This document shows positions 8,800-16,228 of a DNA stretch of 64,000 nt, one piece after another (within the stretch, counting starts at the first letter, position 1; each line of letters opens with the position of its first letter). The stretch spans positions 171,523-235,522 of the forward strand of contig JBCCTU010000006.1 in the NCBI GenBank assembly GCA_039198065.1, read 5' to 3'. Source of the DNA: CALHVX01 sp039198065. GTDB lineage: Bacteria; Pseudomonadota; Gammaproteobacteria; Pseudomonadales; Azotimanducaceae. The notes below the pieces were generated by a model. It saw only the letters and a list, made by a program, of their open reading frames with translations. It was not told where the DNA came from and did no database searches. The position numbers were made by a program, and so were the translations under genes.

Positions 8800-10566
8800 T
8801 TAGAACGGGACCGAGACCACGGCGCTCCGCTCGTACCCATAGCGTTCTGCTTGGGCTTCCAGCACGGTTGATTCCTGCCCCGGGCTCTCCTCGGCAAGCA
8901 CGAGTGGCTGGGTGTACACGCGCCAGTTCTGTTGCCCGGAGAAACGGTACCCGATCGCCGCACCCGGTGTCGGCGACGTGAGATGCACGCGTCCTGCGCG
9001 GACGTCTACGACCGGTGCTGCCGTCACCGGCTGTTCCATGCCGGGCCACATGCGCGCGATCATCTTTGCCTCCGGCTGTTCTGATGCGTCACCCGCGCGG
9101 GCAGCGAACGCGTCGTAAGCCGCGCGCAGTCTTATCAGCGTCTCGTGGTGTTGTGGGTCCTTCGCGAGATTGATGACCTCATGGGGATCGGTCTGCAGGT
9201 CGTAAAGCTCTTCCGCTGGGCGGTTCGGGCTTAGCAGCGCGGCGAGCGCCGGTGGTGCCGTGCCCGCGGCGTGCGCGCGCCAGATCGCCTGCATCGTCGG
9301 CATCTGATCTCGAAAGCTGAGCGGTCTGAAAAAGGGCGCCTGGGGTTTGAAATTTCGGATGTACTTGTAGCGTTCGTCGCGGGCTGCGCGGAGCCGGTCG
9401 GGCACTTCGTCGTGACGATCCATGGCCGCGTACACGTAGCTACGGCGAGCTGCTGAGTCGGTACCAAAGACCACCTGTCCCTGCACAAACGACGGCACCG
9501 GTTGCTCTGCGTAGCTGAGAATCGTCGGCGCGAGATCGACAAAGCTTACGAGCTGGTCGTCGACCTGGCCGGCGCCACGTCGATCAGGGAACCGCACCAG
9601 CATGGGTACGTGCAGCCCACTGTCGTAGAGCGAACGTTTCATGCGCGGGAGGCCATCGCCATGGTCGGTGGTAACGATCACCAGCGTCTCCGCCTCGAGA
9701 CCATCGGCTTTGAGGTCTTGAAGAAGCGTGGCGAGTTGTCCCTCGGCGAAGCTCAGATTGTCGTACTGCCGGGCGATGTCCGCTCGGACCGCGGGGGTAT
9801 CGGGCAGGTAGGGCGGCACGGTCACGCGGGCCGGGTCCGTCCGTTCCTGCTTGTCCTTAAGCTCTCGCTGATTTCGTTCGCGAATGAACTCGACCAATCG
9901 ATTGTCCGACTGCCCCTCTGTTGGCCAGAGGTGGCTCTCGTGCGTGGTCATGATGTTGACCATGGCGAAGAACGGCTGACCTGTCGGGCGACCGCGCCAG
10001 GGGTGCGGTGCCGCCGCATCGTCCCAGATTAGAAAAGGTGTACCGAACTGATAGTCCGTCTTACCGTTGTTGCTCGTGTAGTACCCGGCAGCGCGCAGCA
10101 GCTCGGGGAACGCGCGTACGGTGGGCGGTGGAACCGCGTCGTACTCGATCGGTCCACCGCCTCGGAGGCCGGGCACCGGTGATCGGGTGCGCATGTGCTG
10201 GGTGCCGAGCGTTTGCTGGTGGACGCCGGTGATCAACGCTGAGCGGCTCGGGGCGCAGACACCGGCGGTGGTGAAGACCCGGGTGTAGCGGACGGACTCT
10301 TGGGTGAGGGCATCGAGGACCGGCGTGTGGGCTACCGGGTCACCGTAGGCTCCGATCCGCGGGCTCAGGTCCTCGAAGACAACGAGGAGGACGTTGTATC
10401 GCGTGGAGGTCGGATCGACGGCCGGTGGTTCTTGCGTAGTGCAGCTCGCGAGCAGTAAAGCGATGAACGCGACGAGGCAGCGCTGCCGGAGTCGATCGGG
10501 CGAACGATGGCACTGCTTGCCGAGCGATTCCGGTTGTTTGGCGCGCGGAGCTCGAAAACTGTGCAT
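8800..10566 (-). CDS. Sulfatase lipoprotein (type I, formylglycine-dependent)
   Basis: A 588-residue arylsulfatase-superfamily enzyme. The signal peptide ends in the lipobox LLASC near residue 42, so it is probably lipid-anchored in the periplasm or outer membrane. The metal-binding start of the domain is VLLVVFEDLSPRIGAYGD; the cysteine converted to formylglycine lies in VCAPSRSALITG (C-x-P-S-R type), and TTDHGDGLP supplies later Asp/His ligands. The domain resembles iduronate-2-sulfatase-like or glycan sulfatases from marine bacteria. It may act on sulfated polysaccharide, but no carrageenan- or ulvan-type cluster is present to confirm it. A maturase gene is not seen in this window. Confidence 0.92.
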   Translation of the reverse strand: MHSFRAPRAKQPESLGKQCHRSPDRLRQRCLVAFIALLLASCTTQEPPAVDPTSTRYNVLLVVFEDLSPRIGAYGDPVAHTPVLDALTQESVRYTRVFTTAGVCAPSRSALITGVHQQTLGTQHMRTRSPVPGLRGGGPIEYDAVPPPTVRAFPELLRAAGYYTSNNGKTDYQFGTPFLIWDDAAAPHPWRGRPTGQPFFAMVNIMTTHESHLWPTEGQSDNRLVEFIRERNQRELKDKQERTDPARVTVPPYLPDTPAVRADIARQYDNLSFAEGQLATLLQDLKADGLEAETLVIVTTDHGDGLPRMKRSLYDSGLHVPMLVRFPDRRGAGQVDDQLVSFVDLAPTILSYAEQPVPSFVQGQVVFGTDSAARRSYVYAAMDRHDEVPDRLRAARDERYKYIRNFKPQAPFFRPLSFRDQMPTMQAIWRAHAAGTAPPALAALLSPNRPAEELYDLQTDPHEVINLAKDPQHHETLIRLRAAYDAFAARAGDASEQPEAKMIARMWPGMEQPVTAAPVVDVRAGRVHLTSPTPGAAIGYRFSGQQNWRVYTQPLVLAEESPGQESTVLEAQAERYGYERSAVVSVPF

Positions 10567-10674
10567 GAGGGCTCTCTCGTCGCTTCACCAACGGGTTAGA
10601 CCCCAAGGCTACTGCACCGGCGGAATCTCCGTTAGCCTTTGGATCTCCGTTTTGATGAGTCCCGAGCGGCCAAT

Positions 10675-10854
10675 ATGGAATTTAAACTGTGGAACATTAA
10701 GCTCGAGCCCAAGGTACAGGTCGCGTTCGCGATCGGCTTCCTGGTCGGCATCGTGATCTACAGCATCTTTGCCAACGCATTTGGTTTGCTCATGCTCATT
10801 CCGCTGTACTTGGCCTATCGGCTGTATTGCGGTTCAAAACGCAAGAACTCCTGA
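10675..10854 (+). CDS. Small membrane protein, unknown function
   Basis: A 59-residue open frame with a polar N-terminus and two close hydrophobic stretches (VQVAFAIGFLVGIVIYSIFA and FGLLMLIPLYLAYRLY), ending in a basic tail (GSKRKNS), so it would be a small inner-membrane protein. I place the start at the ATG at 10675 rather than 12 codons further up, since the upstream part reads unlike protein; neither start has a strong ribosome-binding site. It lies alone between the sulfatase and the BNR-repeat gene. The next 186 bases up to 11040 hold only a possible TTGACA box at 10893-10898. Confidence 0.5.
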   Translation: MEFKLWNIKLEPKVQVAFAIGFLVGIVIYSIFANAFGLLMLIPLYLAYRLYCGSKRKNS

Positions 10855-11040
10855 ATCTCGGCGCTCAGCAGCCGGTCCTGCAGGAGACCGATTTGACAAA
10901 GCCTTTTGCGCGTAGTCACGTTAGGTGTTCACGAACTTGCGTGTGCTTGCGTCTGATTTTCTTCGATCTTGGGTCACTACTGACCTGGCATTCTCTTTTC
11001 GTCACTGTTTTGTCGCTGTCTTTTTTACTGAGGATCCGCC

Positions 11041-14000
11041 GTGTTTGATGATTTCGGAATGATTCTATGGCTTCGTCGCGTCGCAGCGCCGACCCTACTG
11101 ATCGCGTGCGCTTGGTGCAGCAGCACGCTTGCTGAAGAGGCTTCGGAATCCGACGAACTTTGGTCGGAGGACACCTTCACCGGGCTGGCGCTCAGGAACA
11201 TCGGTCCGGCGCTCATGTCCGGACGGATCTCCCACATAGAAATCCAGCCCGACGATCCTGCAACCTGGTTTGTGGCCGTGGGCTCTGGCGGTGTCTGGCG
11301 TACGGACAACGCGGGGACGACCTGGAAGCCGTTGTTCGATAAAGAAGCGTCGTACTCCATCGGAACTCTGGCGCTCGATCCGCACAACAGTGCAAGCCTT
11401 TGGGTGGGTACCGGCGAAGACGTTGGCGGACGACACGTTGGCTTTGGCGACGGTGTGTATCACTCGAGTGATGGTGGTGACACCTGGCAACACCGAGGCC
11501 TTTCGAAGTCCGAACACATCGCAAAGATCCTGATTCATCCGGAGGACCCAAACACCGTCTGGGTAGCCGCTCAGGGTCCGCTCTGGTCGAAGGGGGGCGA
11601 GCGCGGCGTGTTCAAGACTACGGATGGTGGCAAAAACTGGCGGTTGGTGCTGAAGAAGGGCCCGTGGACCGGTGCGACGGATCTGTTAATCGATCCGAAC
11701 AACCCGGATCGGCTGTACGCCGCGCTGTGGCAACACCATCGAACCGTGGCCGCCTATGTCGGTGGCGGACCGGAATCCGGGATCTATCGATCAAGCGATG
11801 GTGGTGAGTCCTGGGAGCTGCTGTCGACGGGGCTACCGAAAGACGTAAACGTCGGAAAGATTGGCCTGGCGATGTCGCCCCAGCGCGCCGAAGTACTCTA
11901 CGCGGCCATCGAGCTCGACAACCGTACCGGCGGTGTGTGGCGCTCCACCAACGGTGGTGCGTCCTGGGAAAAGCGTTCCGATCAGGTGAGCGGTGGGACG
12001 GGACCGCACTATTATCAGGAGCTGTTTGCGAGTCCCCATCGGTTTGACCGTCTCTATCTGATGAACAACCGGACGCAGGTTTCGGACGATGGCGGTGAGA
12101 CGTGGCGGCCGATCAACAACGAGTACAAGCACGGGGATGACCATGCGATCGCGTTCCGGCCAGATGATCCAGACTATCTGCTGGTTGGCTCCGATGGCGG
12201 CCTGTACGAGAGCTACGACAACGAAACGAGTTGGCGGTTTCTCGCCAATCTTCCCGTTACTCAGTTCTACAAGGTCGCGGCTGATGATCTTGAGCCGTTC
12301 TATCAAGTGTACGGCGGGACGCAGGACAACAATTCACAGGGGGCGCCCTCGCGCACCGACAACCGCCACGGAATTCGAAACTCGGATTGGTTCATCACGC
12401 TGTACGCCGACGGTCACCAGTCGGCGGTCGAACCCGGCAATCCAGACATCATGTACGCCGAGTGGCAGGAAGGAAATCTGGTGCGCGTCGATCGGACGAC
12501 GGGCGAGTTCATCCGGATCAAACCGGAAGCGGCTCCCGATGAACCGCCAGAGCGCTTCAACTGGGACAGTCCGATACTGGTCAGCCAGCACGATCCAAAG
12601 CGGCTCTACTTCGCATCGCAACGGCTCTGGCGTTCCGACGATCGGGGCAACAGCTGGACTGCGGTCTCTGGGGACCTCACGCGCAACGAGGTTCGCGAAC
12701 GGTTGCCGGTCATGGGCCGCCTGTGGTCGATTGAGGCGCCCTGGGATCTGTATGCCATGTCGCAGTACAACACCATCACGTCGATTGCGGAGTCACCGCT
12801 GGATCCAGACAGACTTTATGTCGGTACCGACGATGGCTTAGTTCAAACGACGACCGACGGTGGCAAGAGCTGGAGTCGAGTAGAGGTCGGTGATCTTCCC
12901 GGTGTGCCCGCCACGGCGTTTGTGAACGACATCCGTGCCGACCTGTTTGATGCCCAAACCCTGTATCTGGCGCTCGACAATCACAAGGGAGGAGACTTCT
13001 CGCCGTACCTGCTGAAGAGCACCGATGGTGGCAAGACCTTTGTGAGCATCGCCGGCGATCTTCCCGATCGCCATCTCGTGTGGCGCATTGTCCAGGATCA
13101 CGTGAAGCCGGAGCTGCTGTTTGCTGCGACGGAGTTCGGTCTGTTTTTCACCGTCGACGGCGGTAAGGATTGGGTTGAACTCCAAGGCGACGTGCCGACG
13201 ATTTCCTTCCGCGATGTGACCATCCAACGGCGTGAGCAGGACCTGGTCGCGGCGTCCTTTGGTCGCGGCATCTTTATCCTGGATGACTACACGCCGCTGC
13301 GTGCCCTGACGCCAGAAAGCGTTAAGCAACCCGCACTGCTGTTTCCCACCCGTAGAGCCTGGTGGTACATCGAACGCCACCCGCTCGGGTTTTCCGAAGG
13401 CGCAACCCAGGGGCACGGATTTTTTCGCGCACCGAATCCGCCCTTTGGAGCTGTGTTTACCTACTATCTGAAAGACAGTTTGCGAACCGGTGCAGAAGTG
13501 CGGCAAGAGGCGGAAAAGGCGAGCATCGCCCGCGGGGAATCTACGCCGCATCCGGGTTTTGATGTTGCTGAGCAGGAGCGGCGCGAAGAGACGCCGAAGG
13601 TTTTCCTAACCATTCGCAATGGCGACGGTGAAACCGTGCGTCGTCTTTCAGGCCCAACGACCAAGGGTATACACCGGCTCGCATGGGATCTGCGGTACCC
13701 GCCAGTCAACGCCATCGCGTTTGATCCGCAAGAGCGCCCGTTGCCTGATGATGAGCCTGCGGGCCAGCTGGTCATGCCCGGCGACTATACGGTTACGCTG
13801 TCGCAACGGGTGAACGGCGTCACAACGGAGCTTGCCGCTGCGCAACCCTTTGATGTGCTTCCGCTTCGGCAGCCTAAAGAAACGGATGATGCCGATGCTG
13901 CGGCGTTCGAGTTTCGTGAGCGAACCGCCGCGTTGCAGCGTAGATCCACGGCCGCCGCTCAGATGCTACTCGAGCTCAAAGACCGTGTGGATCTGCTTTA

Positions 14001-14358
14001 CCACGCACTCCAACGGGCGAGACGGGGATCCACGGCGCTGGACGATCAATGGAGCACGCTGAACAACGCGCTCCACACGCTTGATGAGCAGCTCAACGGA
14101 GTCAAGGCGGCGAACGACTTCGGCAACGCGGTACCCGTGAGTGTCGCGTCCCGGATCAGCACGCTGGTGTCCGGTAGTCGTAACACGACTGGGGGACCAA
14201 CGAACACCCAGCAGAGGTCACTCAGCTACGCGGAAGACGCCTTGGGTGCTGTTGAAGCGCGCATAGCGACCCTGCGGAAGCAGTCTGTTCCGGCGCTGAA
14301 AGCGGCGTTGGATGAAGCCGGGGCGCCTTGGACTCCGGGTTCGGCGTTGCCGCAGTGA
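11041..14358 (+). CDS. Secreted BNR/sortilin-type beta-propeller protein (VPS10-like)
   Basis: A 1105-residue exported protein made of two stacked seven-bladed-type propellers. The many Asp-box/BNR turns are easy to see: SSDGGDTW, TTDGGKNW, SSDGGESW, STNGGASW, SDDGGETW, TTDGGKSW and STDGGKTF, spread over about residues 80-720. The C-terminal 300 residues form a different region with a helical stretch (about 950-1080) containing many Gln, Arg and Ala. A signal peptide runs to SSTLAEEA. The GTG at 11041 has TGAGGA six bases upstream; an ATG six codons later is an alternative. Such proteins occur widely in gammaproteobacteria and Bacteroidetes as suspected peptidase or glycosidase partners; no catalytic motif is evident here. 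Confidence 0.85.
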   Translation: MFDDFGMILWLRRVAAPTLLIACAWCSSTLAEEASESDELWSEDTFTGLALRNIGPALMSGRISHIEIQPDDPATWFVAVGSGGVWRTDNAGTTWKPLFDKEASYSIGTLALDPHNSASLWVGTGEDVGGRHVGFGDGVYHSSDGGDTWQHRGLSKSEHIAKILIHPEDPNTVWVAAQGPLWSKGGERGVFKTTDGGKNWRLVLKKGPWTGATDLLIDPNNPDRLYAALWQHHRTVAAYVGGGPESGIYRSSDGGESWELLSTGLPKDVNVGKIGLAMSPQRAEVLYAAIELDNRTGGVWRSTNGGASWEKRSDQVSGGTGPHYYQELFASPHRFDRLYLMNNRTQVSDDGGETWRPINNEYKHGDDHAIAFRPDDPDYLLVGSDGGLYESYDNETSWRFLANLPVTQFYKVAADDLEPFYQVYGGTQDNNSQGAPSRTDNRHGIRNSDWFITLYADGHQSAVEPGNPDIMYAEWQEGNLVRVDRTTGEFIRIKPEAAPDEPPERFNWDSPILVSQHDPKRLYFASQRLWRSDDRGNSWTAVSGDLTRNEVRERLPVMGRLWSIEAPWDLYAMSQYNTITSIAESPLDPDRLYVGTDDGLVQTTTDGGKSWSRVEVGDLPGVPATAFVNDIRADLFDAQTLYLALDNHKGGDFSPYLLKSTDGGKTFVSIAGDLPDRHLVWRIVQDHVKPELLFAATEFGLFFTVDGGKDWVELQGDVPTISFRDVTIQRREQDLVAASFGRGIFILDDYTPLRALTPESVKQPALLFPTRRAWWYIERHPLGFSEGATQGHGFFRAPNPPFGAVFTYYLKDSLRTGAEVRQEAEKASIARGESTPHPGFDVAEQERREETPKVFLTIRNGDGETVRRLSGPTTKGIHRLAWDLRYPPVNAIAFDPQERPLPDDEPAGQLVMPGDYTVTLSQRVNGVTTELAAAQPFDVLPLRQPKETDDADAAAFEFRERTAALQRRSTAAAQMLLELKDRVDLLYHALQRARRGSTALDDQWSTLNNALHTLDEQLNGVKAANDFGNAVPVSVASRISTLVSGSRNTTGGPTNTQQRSLSYAEDALGAVEARIATLRKQSVPALKAALDEAGAPWTPGSALPQ

Positions 14359-14488
14359 CAACGGTGCGAAGCTGGGCTTGGGTAGCAGTTGCGCAGCGGT
14401 CGATGTGTTGCGCGGAGGTAAGTGATCCTAGCCGGATGAGTCAGAGGCAGTAACCACTGAGTCACGTTGCTCCAAAACGGAAGTGCTC

Positions 14489-15070
14489 ATGTCGGAAATA
14501 TTCCGTGCATTTACGAAACACAAAGACGCGCTTCGTCGCGTAATTCGTCGACACTCGGGGCCGGCTCAAGACGCGGACGAGCTGCTTCAGGAGTCGTTCT
14601 TGCGAGCCTTCTCCGCTGAGCTGAAGCGCCGCGTCGAGAATCCAAAGGCCTTCTTGTTCCAGATCGCTCGGAACACGGCCCTTGCCGAATTGAAGCGAAG
14701 CAGAGGCGGTCCGATAGATGAAACTGCGGATTTCGAGGAGTCGACACTCTTAGTGCACAGAGAGAGTGAAGATACCGAAGACATCGTAAACAGCCGACGC
14801 AAATTGAGGGTGTTTGCGGAGGCCGTTGCGCAGCTTCCGCCAAAGTGCCGACAGGCTTTTTTGCTGCGACGAGTCGACGGTCTGACATTCAAACAGATTG
14901 CGAATCGCATGGATATCTCCGTCAGTGCGGCTGAAAAGCACGTTGCACTAGGGCTGGCGCGATGCCACGAGCAGATGTCGAAGAAGGGCTATGGTCCCGA
15001 TGAGCTGGGTGGCAAGCCGAAAAAGCCCGCGAAGCCTGCGTCGCAGCAGACTCGAAAGCGAGAGAGATGA
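14489..15070 (+). CDS. ECF sigma factor, FecI-like
   Basis: RNA polymerase sigma factor of 193 residues with region 2 (about 10-75, DADELLQESFLRAF) and region 4 (about 105-165, FLLRRVDGLTFKQIANRM followed by SVSAAEKHV), typical of iron-starvation-type surface-signalling sigmas. The ATG at 14489 has GGAAG five bases upstream; the GTG two codons earlier is less likely. Its stop overlaps the start of the FecR-type gene, so the pair is translationally coupled, and the TonB receptor with an N-terminal signalling domain follows. It would transcribe the downstream receptor genes when the receptor senses its ligand. The tail is unusually rich in Lys and Pro. Confidence 0.92.
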   Translation: MSEIFRAFTKHKDALRRVIRRHSGPAQDADELLQESFLRAFSAELKRRVENPKAFLFQIARNTALAELKRSRGGPIDETADFEESTLLVHRESEDTEDIVNSRRKLRVFAEAVAQLPPKCRQAFLLRRVDGLTFKQIANRMDISVSAAEKHVALGLARCHEQMSKKGYGPDELGGKPKKPAKPASQQTRKRER

Positions 15071-16122
15071 TGACAGAGCAGAAGCACAAAGTCGTGAGCT
15101 TCCCGGATCGAGATGAGATAGAGCAGCAGGCAGCGCTTTGGGTTGTGCGACATTCCGAGGGTGAACTGGATCCTGCTGATCAGCGCGCGTTCAGCCGCTG
15201 GTTAGCTGCAAGTGACTTGAACCAAGCTGCGTTCGAACGTCTGACCTCGCTTTGGGATGAAGCCGAAATTCTTGAAGAGCTTTACGACATTGCCGACGCT
15301 GTTGAGCGAGAACAGCCATCCCGCCGTCGATGGCTTCGCTATCGCGGTGCCATTGCTGCGGCCGTTGCATTCATCACCTGTTCTATTTGGTTGAGCCTGA
15401 CATCGCCTGAAAACGGTGCAGACTCGGGTCCTCGCGACTACGTTTCGGCGCTGGGTGAACGGCGCACGGTGCGACTGCCTGACGGTACGGTAGCCCAACT
15501 GAACACGGCAACGGCCATCTCCTTCACGCAGGACGATCGGTTGCGAACCGTCCGGCTGCTGCGCGGAGAAGCGTTCTTTGACGTTGCTCATGATGCACAG
15601 AAGCCGTTTTCGGTGCAGTCCTCGGCAGGTTCTGTAGAAGCGTTAGGAACCGCATTTGCAACCCGATTGCTTAGCCACGACGCACTCGAAGTGACTGTCT
15701 CTGAAGGGCGGGTGGCCGTTGACCCGCGACGGTCGTCAGCTGGCGATGCGAAGGTGATTGGGAAGAGCACGGACGCACGCGCTGAGTTGTCCGCTGGGAA
15801 TTCTGGCCTCTTTTCGCGAGGCGAGCGCAAGGTGACCGTTGAGTCAGCCGCCGAGATCAACCGAAAGCTCGCGTGGCGAGAGGGCGTACTTGTCTTTGCG
15901 GGCGAACCGCTTGGCGACGTCGTCGCGGACGTGAGTCGCTACACCGACATCTCCATAGAAATCGCCGACTCAGAACTCGAGGCGCTCCCCATTGGTGGCT
16001 ATTTTCGCGTTGGAGAAACTGATGCGCTGTTCGAGGCCCTCGAGCTCTCCTTCAACGTAAGAGTCACGCATCTCCCCGATGGCCGGATTCGCCTAAATCC
16101 GGCCGAACGTGAAAAAAATTAA
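15067..16122 (+). CDS. FecR-type anti-sigma regulator
   Basis: A 351-residue single-pass inner-membrane protein. Residues about 20-60 form the cytoplasmic FecR N-terminal domain (DUF4880: AALWVVRHSEGELDPADQRA, then FSRWLA). The membrane segment is at about 93-112 (GAIAAAVAFITCSIWLSL). The periplasmic FecR domain at about 120-225 has LPDGTVAQLNTATAISF and LRGEAFFDVAHD, and the C-terminus carries an STN-like fold ending in RIRLNP. It should hold the sigma factor of 14489-15070 in check and pass on the signal from the receptor at 16229-19111. Its ATG overlaps the sigma gene's stop. Confidence 0.92.
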   Translation: MMTEQKHKVVSFPDRDEIEQQAALWVVRHSEGELDPADQRAFSRWLAASDLNQAAFERLTSLWDEAEILEELYDIADAVEREQPSRRRWLRYRGAIAAAVAFITCSIWLSLTSPENGADSGPRDYVSALGERRTVRLPDGTVAQLNTATAISFTQDDRLRTVRLLRGEAFFDVAHDAQKPFSVQSSAGSVEALGTAFATRLLSHDALEVTVSEGRVAVDPRRSSAGDAKVIGKSTDARAELSAGNSGLFSRGERKVTVESAAEINRKLAWREGVLVFAGEPLGDVVADVSRYTDISIEIADSELEALPIGGYFRVGETDALFEALELSFNVRVTHLPDGRIRLNPAEREKN

Positions 16123-16228
16123 GCGGGAACTGAGGATTTTACTGTCAGCAGACTCTTCATTATTGAGCAGTCTAAATCGCCGTGCAGTATCAGTGCATCG
16201 ACTGCTCATAAAGAAGGCTTTCTGAACA

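Noticed and set aside
10893..10898. TTGACA as a -35 box before the BNR-propeller gene
   Set aside because: No acceptable -10 element is found 16-18 bases downstream, so I do not call a promoter.
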